DNA of 64,000 nt from Chrysogorgia sp. JL179-B06 (lineage: Eukaryota > Cnidaria > Anthozoa > Scleralcyonacea > Chrysogorgiidae): assembly GCA_035772405.1 (NCBI GenBank), contig JAYKKM010000376.1, positions 846,501-910,500 of the forward strand, in the 5' to 3' direction. A program made the position numbers and the translations under genes. Shown piece after piece: positions 1 through 11,586 of this stretch; positions within the stretch are counted from its first letter, which is position 1, and each line of letters begins with the position of its first letter. The notes beneath the pieces are model-generated. The model searched no databases. It was not told the origin of the DNA and saw nothing but the letters and a program-made list of their open reading frames with translations.

Positions 1-250
1 GTATACTATTGACAAATATCCCGTGAAACGTCTACTTAAAATGTGAAGATCAGATGTTATATGAGAAAATGCGTGGCGATTAAAGCGAGACTCGTCTTTA
101 AAATCAAAGAACATGGCTTCAAGATCTATTCGTCGTTTACCCGATGATTTATTGCTTTTATGACTGTCCATTAAACCGATGTAATTTCGTAACAGATATG
201 TTTCGTACACCTTGCCGTTGATTTTTATATAAATTTTGACACACGAAGAC
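1..250 (-). CDS. Candidate exon of an unidentified minus-strand gene, cut by the window edge
   Basis: The minus strand is open for over 80 codons from about 250 to the window edge, with no stop. The translation has the mixed composition of real protein: an N-terminal KIYIKINGKVYETY stretch, a basic patch KSSGKRRIDLEAMFFDFKDE and a terminal SRRFTGYLSIVY. There is no ATG upstream. A TGA lies just before, and an AG at 251-252 after a T-rich run could be the acceptor, so it reads as an internal exon. I do not recognise the family. It could instead belong to a transposon ORF. The open frame is seen directly; the exon status is inferred. Confidence 0.45.
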
Positions 251-981
251 CTTCAATCGAACAAATATTAGAAAATATTTTTTCTAATATTTGTTTTGTG
301 TATTAATATGTGTTTAGTGTTTACATTAAATTTCGTCTGCGTGTCAGGCGTTCTGCATTGGGGGGGGGGGGGGGTGGTGGCGGCTAGCCTGCGTGTAGAC
401 GCCTCGTCCTCATTTCTAGCCAACTTGCTTCTAAAAGTTTCCCACTTTAAACGAGCGCTGCACAATGCCTTCAGTGCCTGATTACAGAAATCAATGCATT
501 AAAAATTATCCTTTGTTATATAAGACAAGTGAGCGGGTTTTCTAATTCCAACACGGCAGCAGAACTGTCTAACATGCCACCGTGATGCCACCAATGCATA
601 CCCATCTCCGCAGGCAATATGCGCGCCATGTCCCTAAAAATAGCCCGAGTTAACGCCTAGCGGGCGTCTTGTTGTATATTAAAATGTGACCTACTGTACT
701 AAAACTCGGTTTATAAATCTGAACAGAAATAAGGGAACAATAAAAAAATAACTATGAACACAAAATAACAATTTAATATCTAAGTTGTTAATAAGTTTAC
801 ATTGTGTTAAACAAGATGTAAAATTATTAACAAACTAGGCAAAGAAAAATTGATTCTTCAGACGTAGCTAGACCGCAGAAAAATAGTCTCAGATTAGCAG
901 ATTAATTTTGCTCAAATCCGTCTCCCTAAAAATGGCTGATAAAAGTTCTTGATGTCAATAAAATTGGGCAAAGTTTGTGGT
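251..981. other. Non-coding stretch without a recognisable gene
   Basis: Contains a 15-bp-arm palindrome (261-275 with 280-294), a run of 15 G at 360-374, and one copy of a short dispersed motif ACGCCTAGCGGGCGTCT near 653 that recurs near 48408. No convincing coding frame was seen. Confidence 0.5.
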
Positions 982-1192
982 GGTGACCGCTTAATACGGG
1001 TTCAAGACAATGAATTACTAACTGCAGGACTCTACAAAGGGTGACCGCGTCCGTTTAATCGAGGTGACCGTTTACTAAAGGTTACTTTAACAGTATTTAA
1101 GTTACGAAATTTTCGGGACTTTGACAAGTGACCACTTAATAAAAGGTGAGCGCTTAATATGGGGACCGCTTAATACAGGTTTGACTGTACGT
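982..1192. repeat. Degenerate direct repeats, probable transposon subterminal region
   Basis: A motif of about 19 bp of the form GTGACCGCTTAATACGGGTT recurs at least five times with drift (near 982, 1041, 1064, 1126, 1146, 1161). The block ends in ACAGGTTTGACTGTA. Repeated motifs ending in a sharp border are typical of transposase-binding subterminal arrays. The matching opposite end was not found. Confidence 0.5.
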
Positions 1193-1274
1193 GGAAACAA
1201 AATAAATGAAAAATCGTGCATTTCAACATCCAATGTAACGTTAATGCGCATATTTTCATGTTATTGTTGTTTAG

Positions 1275-1413
1275 TGGAGAGAAATTAAGAGATAACGAAT
1301 ATGGAAAAGTGTGGACAAGTATTCAGAACAAAAAGTCGAATGATGACACTTCAAAAAGAATGGATCAAGACTTGGCTACGAAACTGAAGGAAAGATCGAA
1401 GAAAGTAGACGAG
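1275..1413 (+). CDS. Possible internal exon, unidentified
   Basis: An acceptor-like TTGTTGTTTAG precedes 139 bp of open frame encoding a hydrophilic, lysine-rich, probably helical segment ([20 protein letters not shown], then [21 protein letters not shown]). The frame before and after this segment is low-complexity or AT-rich. The proposed donor after GAG is GTTGGA, which is weak. The composition looks like protein, but I recognise no family and see no partner exon nearby. A transposon-derived fragment is equally possible. Confidence 0.25.
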
Positions 1414-1516
1414 GTTGGAGTCATTTTTATTGCGATATTTAAACGTTCGCAGGTGTCACTCGCTCTTACTTTTTTGTGCGTTTTTTATTTATTTGTTAAG
1501 CTTCGCTAGAAAAATA

Positions 1517-1865
<349 letters not shown>

Positions 1866-2039
1866 CGTTGCCAATCTTGTATTTGAGTTAGAACTGTTTT
1901 AGAAGGCTTTCGTAATAGAATATGTTATCGTAAACAAATAATTTCCCAACGCAACCAGGTGATAAATCAGACATAGTTCACGCTACTCTGGGAAAATTCC
2001 AAAATTATTACCACTAGAGACGTTGTCTGGATGCTTGGC

Positions 2040-2260
2040 ATATCAATAGCGCCCACGCCCCATTGAATCACTATGACGGTGGTTTATTACCAGAAGCTTA
2101 TTTGCATCTTGTTAATAGATAACGTCATCATCGGTTCTATGAGGGCATAAATAGGGATCATAACCCTTGATGAAGACACTAGATTGGAGTGTCGAAACGT
2201 TGGGATCATGGACAGTGACTTTTAAAGTTACGTTCAAAAAACTTTTTAAAGCCAGAGTAG
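2040..2260 (+). mobile_element. Penelope-like element 3'-terminal module: TATA-like box plus hammerhead-like hairpin
   Basis: A TATA-like CATAAATAG (2146-2154) is followed 10 bp later by CCC, TTGATGA, an extra A, GACACT, a 7-nt loop, AGTGTC, GAAA, CGTT and GGG (2164-2204). The same order (TATA-like box, then [C/T]TGATGA, stem-loop, GAAACGT) occurs in non-coding sequence downstream of the GIY-YIG Penelope ORF at 44200-45812 and in related copies at 19.6, 38.3 and 58.4 kb. The outer CCC/GGG and inner GACACT/AGTGTC strands pair perfectly. Assignment to Penelope rests on that shared layout. Confidence 0.5.
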
Positions 2261-2859
2261 CATCAAACTATGCACTGATGTTATCGTAACATACTACAAA
2301 CATTTTACACTTACTCTAAAAACCTTGAGTTTTGTAAAACAAACAATTCAAATTAAAAGCGTTTTCAGACTTCCAGTGTATAACATGTGACATGTCGGGA
2401 AGAAGTCCGCTTGATATTGTTCCCCTGAGCCCTCACCCCGAAATAATTTCATGAGAGTTAAAACGACCCCCGTTTGAAAAATCCTGCGTACGCCCTTGAA
2501 ACCTATCATATGCTGTTACCATAGTAACCAAGAAATCACCCACTTGTGCCAAAAATTATAGTAACAAAACTATAAAGAGCAGATATACATGTAAAATTGA
2601 AACTATTCCAAAATCCGGTTATACATAATTGAGAGAAAGGAACTTTCTAAGCAACTTCCTTCTCGTATAAGAGATTTTAGGTTTTAGTATAAGATATTTT
2701 AGATTTGGGATATAGTTTTATTTACAGTAATATACCAGGATCGCCTCGGATTCTTTTGTTCTCCGAGGGAATGTAAATCTCGTATTTCCCTAGTCTCCTC
2801 CGCAGGCAACTCTGTAGGTTGTATATTTTCCTCATTCCTCGTGCAAGAGGGAAATTCAT

Positions 2860-3052
2860 CCTTTGTCTTCTAAATTTACCTCACGCATATGATATGCAAG
2901 CACGAAATTTAGTAGAAAATAAAGGCTTTCTTTGTCTACTAATTTTCCTCATTAACATGCACGGGAAAATTAGTAGACAAAGAAATGCTTTGTTTTCCAC
3001 TAAATTTTCCCCTTGTATATCATATGCAAGTGGGAAATTTAGAAGACAAAGG
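2860..3052. repeat. Foldback palindrome, arms about 95 bp
   Basis: Outer arms 2860-2900 and 3012-3052 pair (CCTTTGTCTTCTAAATTT with its complement), and inner arms 2907-2950 and 2963-3006 continue the same stem to a 12-base centre. A degraded copy lies at 4279-4459 in the second duplicate. This is a MITE or foldback element that can extrude as one long hairpin. Confidence 0.85.
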
Positions 3053-3236
3053 ACCCTTTGCCTTCAACTACATGCTGTGTAAGGTAGTCAGACTCAGAGG
3101 CATTGCACCCGATTTTCCTTTTTAGCTCATGCTTAAAATTGTCGTCATAATCGACTGAATTTCCCGTCGGTATAAAGGTTCTCAATGTTTTCCTCGGCGA
3201 TCATATAGTATTACAAAGTGATAACATGACTTTTCA

Positions 3237-3337
3237 GGAAATTAGCGATTAAATTTCCCGCTTTACCTGGCCGGCAAAGGGGAAAATTCTTTCACAAATC
3301 TTCCCTAGGTTGCGGGGAAATTTAATCGCTAATTTCC
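3237..3337. repeat. Inverted repeat with 23-bp arms around AATTAGCGATTAAATTT
   Basis: GGAAATTAGCGATTAAATTT at 3237-3256 pairs with its complement at 3315-3337. The copy at 4651-4752 is preserved exactly. The intervening 55 bp are GC-richer than the surroundings. Confidence 0.8.
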
Positions 3338-3890
3338 CTCAAGTCTTGCTATTATAATTATCAAATTCTGAAAATTGGACATCGATAAGACAAATATTGA
3401 ATGTAGCAGCATTTGTGACATCCAGCAAAATGACGGATTGAGAAAATCCATGCTTGCATATGCGTACCAGGGGGGAGGGGGGCAATCCCCCCCCCCCCCC
3501 CCCAACGTTTTAAAAATGAAAATTTAGGGCACCTTTTGAAAGAAAGTTCGGGTAAATTCTGGTAATATTGCTGTTAAATATTCATGAACATATTTATATT
3601 TGAACTGTTTTAATATTAAAGTTAATATGTTTTAACATTAACATAATAAATTAGAGTTGTTTTGCAGTTGGAGTTTAAAATTATACTAAGGGCTATATAT
3701 ATCACATATACGATAAAGTACTCCCCTATTCCTGTGAGGAAACGCCTGAAAAATCTAGTCACATGAACTTGCGCCAACTCTTTAATTTTTCGGGCAAAAA
3801 TGTTTTTTCGTGATTAAGAAACACCAAACTACTGCATTAAAAAATTATCGACATCTATCGCCATCATAACAAACATATTATATTTTCTCT

Positions 3891-5290
3891 AAACAAACAA
3901 TTCAAATTAAGCTTTTCAGACTTCCAGTGATAAATGTGACATGTTCCGAGAAGCCTCCCGAAGTGAATTTCATGAGTTAAAACGACCCCTTTACCTGCGT
4001 ACGCCCTTAATTTCTGCCAGAGTTACCAAGAAATCACCCCGTTTGTCCTGGTTGTGTTTGTACTATTCCTTCTTATTTATTTGAGAGAAAGGAACTTGTT
4101 TTATTATAGATATATTAGATTTGGGATATAGTTTTTTTTACAGTAATATACCAGGATCGGCCTCGGATTCTTTTGTTCTCCGAGGGAATGTAAATCTCGT
4201 ATTTCCCTAGACCTCCTCCGCAGGCAACTCTGTAGGTTGTATATTTTCCTCATTCCTCGTGCAAGAGGGAAATTCATCCTTTGTCTTCTAAATTTACCTC
4301 ACGCATGAATGAATGCAAGCACGAAATTTAGTAGAAAATAAAGGCTTTCTTTGTCTACTAATTTTCCTCATTAACCTGCACGGGAAAATAGTAGACAAAG
4401 AAATGCTTTGTTTTCCACTAAATTTTCCCCTTGCAAGTGGGAAATTTAGAAGACAAAGGACCCTTTGCCTTCAACTACATGCTGTGTAAGGTAGTCAGAC
4501 TCAGAGGCATTGCACCCGATTTTCCTTTTTAGCCCACGCCTCATGCTTAAAATTGTCGTCATAATCGACTGAATTTCCCGTCGGTATAAAGGTTCTCAAT
4601 GTTTTCCTCGGCGATCATATAGTATTACAAAGTGATAACATGACTTTTCAGGAAATTAGCGATTAAATTTCCCGCTTTACCTGGCCGGCAAAGGGGAAAA
4701 TTCTTTCACAAATCTTCCCTAGGTTGCGGGGAAATTTAATCGCTAATTTCCCTCAAGTCTTGCTATTATAATTATCAAATTCTGAAAATTGGACATCGAT
4801 AAGACAAATATTGAATGTAGCAGCATTTGTGACATCCAGCAAAATGACGGATTGAGAAAATCCATGCTTGCATATGCGTACCAGGGGGGAGGGGGGCAAT
4901 CCCCCCCCCCCAACGTTTTAAAAATGAAAATTTAGGGCACCTTTTGAAAGAAAGTTCGGGTAAATTCTGGTAATATTGCTGTTAAATATTCATGAACAAT
5001 TTATATTTGAACTGTTTTAATATTAAAGTAATATGTTTTAACATTAACATAATAAATTAGAGTTGTTTTGCAGTTGCCCAGTTTAAAATTATACTAAGGG
5101 CTATATATATCACATATACGATAAAGTACTCCCCTATTCCTGTGAGGAAACCGCTGAAAAATCTAGTCACATGAACTTGCGCCAACTCTTAATTTTTCGG
5201 GCAAAAATGTTTTTTCTTGATAAGAAACACCAAAACTACTGCATTAAAAAATAACATCTATCGACATCTATCGCCATCATAACAACATAT
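3891..5290. repeat. Copy 2 of the tandem duplication, riddled with small indels
   Basis: Homologous to 2338-3890. Single-base and short indels are concentrated in the first and last thirds, for example GGATCGG for GGATCG and lost bases in the foldback centre, while the middle is nearly identical. The pattern fits either an old duplication with gene conversion in the middle or an unpolished long-read assembly duplicate. Confidence 0.8.
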
Positions 5291-5487
5291 TATATTTTCT
5301 GCTGTGGAAACAAAGAATGGACAAATCCTGAATTAATGAACTTTTAAAATAGACGTATATATATTCATATTTTCATTTGTATAATCTTTAATTGATAGTT
5401 TATAGTGGCTCAGGTAGTCAATTGTAAATTACCTCATTGAGCGAGATTTATAATTGTATATATAACAAAAGATTTAAATAAAGTTTC

Positions 5488-5539
<52 letters not shown>

Positions 5540-5556
5540 GTTATTATTATTATTAA
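5260..5556 (+). mobile_element. 5'-truncated LINE, 3' end (first copy) with (ATT)n tail
   Basis: A short frame encodes TTYYIFCCGNKEWTNPELMNF and stops at 5345-5347. It is followed by about 125 bp of 3' UTR, AATAAAGTTTCC and an ATT-repeat tail (5489-5556). The C-terminal residues match the copy directly downstream (YYIFCKRNKEWDDPTLMSY), so both come from one family. Only the C-terminus and tail survive, as expected of an incompletely reverse-transcribed insertion. Confidence 0.7.
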
Positions 5557-5905
5557 GCACAAAAATTATGAAAAAGTGAAATTTATAAATTTATCTATCA
5601 GTTCGCTTGGAGTTTTTAATCAGTCATCCGTAGACTTTATTGAAATGCTGAAAGACCTGAAATTTGACGAACGATGTAGAAAGTACTATACTCAGAAAAT
5701 TATGAACACTTGCATAAGGACATCTTACTATATATTTTGTAAACGTAATAAAGAATGGGATGACCCGACTTTAATGTCATACTAATATTTTTATACCATA
5801 TAGTGTTAATTCAAGTAGACATTGGTAAACTACCTGTAAAAGAGAGGTTTATCACTGTAGTATACGTTAATCATAAATGAATAAAGTTTCCATTATTATT
5901 ATTTG
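5557..5905 (+). mobile_element. 5'-truncated LINE, 3' end (second copy)
   Basis: About 70 codons are open without an authentic ATG (5576-5785), starting KFINLSISSLGVFNQSSVDF and ending NKEWDDPTLMSY. The UTR that follows again ends in AATAAAGTTTCC plus ATT repeats (5880-5904). The second copy starts at the tail of the first. I recognise the C-terminal pattern as retroelement-like but cannot name the clade. Confidence 0.65.
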
Positions 5906-5942
5906 ATACTTTAGATTTTTTGTGGAAGACCACCTTAAAATT

Positions 5943-6247
5943 AATGATCCAAAGAATGACCATTCATACTGGGTCAATAAAAACAAAACCGTCACAGTTC
6001 AGAACGATGAGTTATGGGGTGCGGGATGTTAACAATTACAGTCAAATTTGGTACAGAGATTGGTTCAACCTCGTACCCTTGCGACTTATCTCCGCGGCTG
6101 GGGAGCTGAAAACCCGTGTTCGGCTTTTTTTATTTTCGAAACGTTCCTTCAATGACTCGAAAGTTTTTCGAAGCTCCAATTTAGCATATGAACAAAGTAA
6201 AATATCAAAAATCCTGCAGACGATTGGGGTCATTCTTTGGTTCATTA
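5943..6247. mobile_element. Inverted-repeat element (MITE), about 300 bp
   Basis: CCAAAGAATGACC near 5950 and its complement GGTCATTCTTTGG near 6229 form imperfect terminal inverted repeats. There are no coding features; overlapping ORFs are incidental. Confidence 0.45.
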
Positions 6248-7251
6248 TATAAGGGCGCCTTTATTTTCACGATTGTGAAAGTGTGGGACTGAGTTTGTAT
6301 TATTATTTACGTTTCTTATATTTTATTTTTTATTGTTAGTTTACTGTTATTTTTATTATCAACGCGCATGTCTATTAATGGCTATCGAATTTGCCTCAGC
6401 AGTAACTGAATGTTAATTTTCTTCTTTTTGATAAAGTTGGAACATTTGGATGTCCAGCCACCTGCCCCGGCGTTTGCGCAAGTCCAGTTACGAAAGACTG
6501 GCTCAAGAGAACTACTGAATATCGAATGATTTGGGAGTATCATCGCCGATAGTTCAAGTTCTTATGTTCGTTCAAGAACGACTTTTTATTATATTCTCAT
6601 GTTCAATTGAATATAGTATGTTGTTTTCAGCGTTTTAATCCAAGAAAAGGTGCATTTAAATTACAGGAAAATTTCGCGACCTTCAAATTTCTCCAAAATC
6701 ATTATGAACGAAGAAGTGCGTAATAGAGGGGGCATTGGGGTCTGATTTCAGTCATCCGCTGGCAAAATAATATTTTGGGCTCGCATTTTGAGTTTGCCTA
6801 AGTAACCAGGCCTTATTCAAAATGGCAGCCAATATTGGGGTTATTTACATGGTTAAGTGACAAAATTCTGACGATTATATAGCTCCCCTTCTAGCTAATA
6901 CTGGTGGCCATTACACAGGAAATTTCCAAAAACGAGCCCAAAATATTATTCTGCCATCCGCAGGGAACCAATTGAAAGCTGCCATCTTGGATAAATTGGA
7001 GGGGGCAATTTTATATTTATGTTTTATATTAAAACAATCATTTTGATCTTTTACTCAACAGAAAATGGTCCAAGGAACAATAGAACACCAGGCTTAACTA
7101 TTTGTCTAAATAGTGAAAATGAAACGCATAAATTGTAGAATTTACGATTCCTTGTTTTGGACCGCAAGGTTTTCGAATTGCAGAAAAAGGCCTGGCACCA
7201 AGACGTTTACCCCTAATTCACCCCAGTTTCCCTCCAATTTACCCAAAAATG
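6248..7251. other. Non-coding stretch with an inverted repeat at 6761-6955
   Basis: GGCAAAATAATATTTTGGGC (6761-6780) pairs with its complement near 6935-6955, with 150 bp between. This is probably a decayed foldback element. Nothing else is recognisable; GC is slightly higher near 6430-6500. Confidence 0.5.
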
Positions 7252-7909
7252 CATATGTACTTCTAGTACGTATTCCATATAAGGAAGTGACCGACGAGCA
7301 AATAGAAGGCATTGACGAGCAAATAGAAGGCATTAACGAACAAATACAAGGCACTCGTACCAGCCCACTGGATGTGAGATTATTAACACGTTACGATATG
7401 TTCGATTATCCGCTCTTTTTAAGAAAACTACGTTCGCTAGCAGGATAAGCTGTACGCATATTGTAAACAGATAATTTATCTTTGTTTTAATATATATTGT
7501 AGTTTTGGGAGTTGATTATTTCTCAAGAAAACGTTCGTCGAAGACAGCCGTGTTTTTGTTTACAAGATGGTATCCGTATTAGGAAAATTATATTTTGGCA
7601 TGTTCGATTATCCGCGCTTTTAAAGAGAACTAAGTTAGCTACCGGGATAAAGCTGTACGTATGTTGTAAATAGATCATTTAACTTTCCTTTGATATATTC
7701 TATAGCTTTGGGGGTGGTTTATTTCTCAAGAAAACGTTTGCCAAAGGGTTAGGACATTTGTTGTTTTGGGGTCGGTTACAATCCAATTAACAAGGAGGCT
7801 GGTACGAGGGTTGAACGTGTCAGCTATTTGCTCGTTAATTCACTCTATTTGTTCGTCAATGCCTTCTATTTGCGCTTCCTTATAAGGAATACGTACTAGA
7901 TACACCTAT
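7252..7909. mobile_element. hAT-like non-autonomous element, copy 1, 8-9-bp target duplication
   Basis: Terminal inverted repeats contain CTAGTACGTATTCC and its complement GGAATACGTACTAG. They are flanked by CCAAAAATG on both sides (7243-7251 and 7910-7918), a 9-bp duplication, or 8 bp if the element ends in TATC. Within the left arm a 21-bp unit (GACGAGCAAATAGAAGGCATT) is repeated three times. That unit is read as an acidic repeat in a spurious ORF (7113-7448). A second copy is at 50485-51134. Confidence 0.8.
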
Positions 7910-7998
7910 CCAAAAATGGCGGCGTTTTCCCAAATTTATGCCCCAGTTCCCCCTCTAGTTTTATTTATTATCTCTATGGTTGCAACACGATCTATTCC

Positions 7999-8307
7999 TT
8001 AAATTAACTATTATCCTTAATTTACAAATCGCTCTAAATTAAGGATAATGGTTAATTTAGCGGCGATCGTGAGAGTCGCGCATGCGTATGTTAGTCAATT
8101 ACTATCCCACAAGCTTAGTATCTCTCACTTGTTTATAAGTTTAGCGTGCCAAAGTAGGGAGTGGATGAGGCGTGGACTAGGTTTTGAGAACATTTTGACG
8201 GGGGGTTAGGTTAGAAAACGCATTAGACGGGGTAGGGTTCTAGCATTAGATTAACCATTATCCTTAATTTAGAGCGATTTGTAAATTAAGGATAATAGTT
8301 AATTTAA
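7999..8307. mobile_element. TTAA-flanked element with 60-bp TIRs that are themselves palindromic
   Basis: The left arm 7999-8060 and right arm 8250-8307 are near-perfect inverted copies. Within each arm TATCCTTAATTTA faces TAAATTAAGGATA, so the element is a hairpin of hairpins. TTAA occurs at both borders. The interior of about 190 bp is non-coding and contains GGTTAGGTTAGAAAACGCAT, also found in inverted form near 19870. Confidence 0.75.
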
Positions 8308-8337
8308 GGGAAGAGACCGGGTTGATGGTCAACACAC

Positions 8338-8824
8338 CACTGATCTCGAAAGAAGACTGGATCGAGCAACTATTGTTCAGAAAATGAAGCCGGAAGTCCG
8401 CCATTGCTAAGGGACCAACTGAGGATCCTATATGAGGCTTTTTGTTGGATTATGTGCTCTTACCATCGACAAAATACAATAATTTTACTATAAGGAGGAT
8501 TCAGGTAAAACGATTCATGGCCTACCTACAGATTTACTGCGACTTTGGTCCCTTAGTAATGGCCGCCGTTGGCTCTAATTATCCAGTGAGAGAAGCCAAA
8601 TATGAGACATCAAATCAGGTTCAAGATTTTATGCATTTAATGTTAACAAAGAAACTATATTGGCCAGACACTAAACCTATTTCGCGAACGTCACAGTTTG
8701 ATTTGCTTACAAACTCGGAACTTCTAATGATCTCTCGTCAATTTACATTATGCAAATATGCAGGCTTCAAAATCAGCTCAGATACAATAGAAAGCTCAAT
8801 CCAGTCCTATTTTTGAGATCAGTG
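8338..8824. mobile_element. hAT-like MITE, copy 1 (TIR CACTGATCTC)
   Basis: CACTGATCTC at the left and GAGATCAGTG at the right form TIRs that extend to about 26 bp with mismatches. Flanks CAACACAC (8330-8337) and CAATACAC (8825-8832) are an 8-bp duplication with one change, which points to hAT. A second internal inverted repeat contains CTAAGGGACCAA. The 124-codon frame inside (8442-8816) has no recognisable domain and is disrupted in copy 2 (21513-22003), so it is not treated as a gene. Confidence 0.8.
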
Positions 8825-9032
8825 CAATACACCAATATGACGTCACGTGAAACGCTCTATAGTGGATTTTTGCTCATTCCTGACAACCATAAATCTATCC
8901 ATTGACTGTGCAATTTCAACATACCTTATTCATAAATGGTAGTAGGTTTATGTTCTTGATAATATGAGGTGTGGAATTCAAAATTATCTACAATAAGACT
9001 ATAAAGGCAAATGTATAATAAATGGCGCTCTT

Positions 9033-9573
9033 CAGGCCTGAATATTAGCGCCGGACACCGGACATTGTCCGGCGTTAATTCGTCTTGTGACCGGCAGCTT
9101 GGAGCTGCTGCCGGACATCAATGTCCGGTCGACTCGACCACTCATAGACCAAATTTTGCCTCCCAGTAAGTTAAGCGTTTATATGACAATCCAGCTACTT
9201 TGATATTTATCGACCAACATACACATGACATGTGGCTCAAAATGATTTTTCCCACGTATCACGCATTGTGTGAATTCCATGCGCAGTCAACGCAGTCATG
9301 ACCTGTAACCGCTTTATGATCGTTAATCACACAAAGATAGCGATTCAAAGTGAGATCTAACAGCGTTGTTCGCTGTATTGGCGACAAGGTTATTAATGTA
9401 CAACATTTATCACACTACATTACATAACGGCAAAATTATTTAGTGTCATGCTAAAACGATTCGGGGATAAAATTAACAAACCGTGTCCAACAGAAAAGTG
9501 GTCTTGTCCGGCCGATTTACTCTGTGGCCGGACATCGTGTCCGGCGAGCTCCAAAAAATTATATTCAGGCCTG
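9033..9573. mobile_element. Inverted-repeat element with TIR CAGGCCTGAATAT
   Basis: CAGGCCTGAATATTA at 9033 and its complement ending at 9573 define the ends; CTCTT lies immediately outside both. Subterminal GC-rich palindromes CCGGACATTGTCCGG and GCCGGACATCGTGTCCGGC occur at both ends. The CAGGC start and the layout fit a hAT-type element. It is non-autonomous; the 100-codon frame 9448-9750 crosses its end and is spurious. Confidence 0.7.
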
Positions 9574-9751
9574 CTCTTACTTCGTGTACCACACACAGAA
9601 TATTACATCATTGAAATATTTAGTTTAAAAGTAGGGTTAGTATTCCTTTATTTCAGGGTTAGGACTAGAGTTTTTATTTGGGTTATGGGTAAGGTTTTTG
9701 TTCTTGTAAAGCTTCTGAATTTTGAGAAAATAACCTTGATATGTCTATGAC

Positions 9752-10010
9752 CATAGTTAATAGAGGGAAATGGTTAGGAAAGCCGGCGAACTTCAAAGCG
9801 TCTATAATGAGCTGTGATTTTAGGTTCAAATGGTCCTGACCGTGCACAAACCTTTTGTTTTTTGCTTATTAATATTTAAATCGCATGGTTGAGCGATTCA
9901 ACCCAAATGCTGCAATTGGATAATTGCTTCATTATACTAAAATTATTTTGTACTAACCTAGGACAAAGACTTAGGCCGAGTTTCCTAACCATTTCCCTCT
10001 ATTAACTGTG
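9752..10010. mobile_element. MITE with 30-bp TIRs and 7-bp target duplication
   Basis: AGTTAATAGAGGGAAATGGT near 9755 and its complement near 10007 are perfect over about 27 bp. CTATGAC flanks both ends (9745-9751 and 10011-10017). This is a clean recent-looking insertion, probably hAT-like. Confidence 0.8.
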
Positions 10011-11586
10011 CTATGACGTAGTCTGTGTCCATTGTGTGTCCGGTACACGAAGGAGATACCATCAAAAAGAATGATAAAATAGGCCTCGCAAATTTCCTGT
10101 AATATCAAGGTAGTAAATATTTTGTATAGATTCATGAGAATTAAAGAGTGTGGCCAACAAAAATCATAATTACATAATTACATCATATTAATTACATTTG
10201 AGGGGAGGCATGCCCCCCTCTCCCCCCTGAAATTTGCTCAGAAAAACAATAAATTTCAGCATATATTCGAAAAATAATTTAAATAAACATTTTTTGCGTC
10301 AGCAGTCTTGAAATGCCTGAACCTAACTAAAACCGCAAACATGAGTATGAGCTGAGGACTTTATCTTTAACAAGTTCGACAAATTGTATACTGTACTTTA
10401 ATCCTTTTGATTTTGTTTATTAATTACTTGATCTATGAAATGTTTAATTAAAATTCTCACTCGTCACTCCCCTCATGGTCTCGTTGCTTACCTAAACTAT
10501 CACGATGTTTTACCTAAAACATCACGATGGTTGCTGGATTGTTAGCTTACAGTGTCTTACTTAATAAGAAAAATACCATGAAATAAAAACATTGGATGTA
10601 TTCAAATATTTGAAATAATTATGTTGTCTTTTGACTGTTTCAAACTTCAGAATTCTTTGATATATCGTCTCAAAACGCAAGGAATAGCATTGCATTTTAT
10701 TTTAGTTTCGTGGTCCAGCACATCTTAAATTTTCATTCATACCGAATACATACCAGGAACTGAGGGTAGTCTGCCAATATACTATATAGAGCTAGGAAAA
10801 CAATCAACTTTGTTTTCAGCCGGGTTTCGCATTCTCGAACCACTGAAATCGAAACTATATATACAATTTCTGGGGCAAGGGGTTCTCAAAACAACTTTTC
10901 TTTCGGTGTGATATGATTATTTCTTGGACTTACATAGCGTATATCAATTCCTATGTTATAAATATTTGTTTGCTTCGATTACTTTTGATACTAATCAAAA
11001 AGGTTTCATGGCGCATCAAAGGTTTTCCAAATGTTTTCGTAGCCCAGCAATGACAGAGTTGGTGACGTCACAAGCTTTGTAAACCTGATGAAACTACTCT
11101 GTAGGGCGGAGCTTCCGCACAATGATTTTTAAAGTGTCGTGGTTCAATTTAAAAAGGAAGATATTCACAAAATTCGCTTTCAGACTTAAATATACACACG
11201 AGGATGGCTAGATAAAAATTTCATTTTAAGCTTGTGTCGTCATACGCATACCCAAATATATCCAAGATGGCGGAAAATGATTCAGGTCAGTAACTTTAAA
11301 AGTACTAGTGCAATTTATTGGTCTAAATCTCGCATCATAATTTCGCCTCATTGGTTTGCGTTTCGCAACTTTTCTTATTTGTTGCCCTAAACTATACCGT
11401 TGGATATTGGCAATAATAATAATAATAATTTGTATTTATATTAATAAAATATATATCAATATAAAATAAGTACCTTTCAGATCAAAGTATGTTACCTAAA
11501 CCGGAATGAGGTTGTAAAAATGCTGGTATCTATCAAAGGTGAATCAGGGTTCTCTGTCACATGAACTGTGACGTCATGTGCGGGTA
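10011..11586. repeat. Intergenic stretch with two dispersed repeats, no gene seen
   Basis: 10480-10700 is a copy of a sequence also found at 25065-25270 (shared ACATTGRATRTATTCAAATA context). 11040-11155 is an inverted partial copy of the centre of the TTAA element at 26215-26290, sharing TGGTGACGTCAC and AAACCTGATGAAACTACTC. A small GC-rich hairpin lies near 10200. CRE palindromes sit at 11063 and 11569. Confidence 0.65.

Larger units (their letters stand above)
2338..3890. repeat. Copy 1 of a tandem duplication of about 1.5 kb
   Basis: From the ACAAACAATTCAAATT motif near 2340 onward, this segment realigns with 3891-5290. It contains a 193-bp foldback (2860-3052), a second inverted repeat (3237-3337), a G/C run near 3471-3503, and at its right end the start of the LINE 3' coding fragment that is complete only in copy 2. 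The block around 3110-3570 is nearly identical between copies; other parts differ by many small indels. Confidence 0.85.

Noticed and set aside
2164..2204. A fully canonical hammerhead ribozyme
   Set aside because: Stem III is essentially absent and an extra A precedes stem II, so only a hammerhead-like call is made; activity cannot be judged by reading.
8442..8816. 124-codon ORF as a gene
   Set aside because: Lies wholly inside a hAT-like MITE, and the homologous frame is broken in the second copy.
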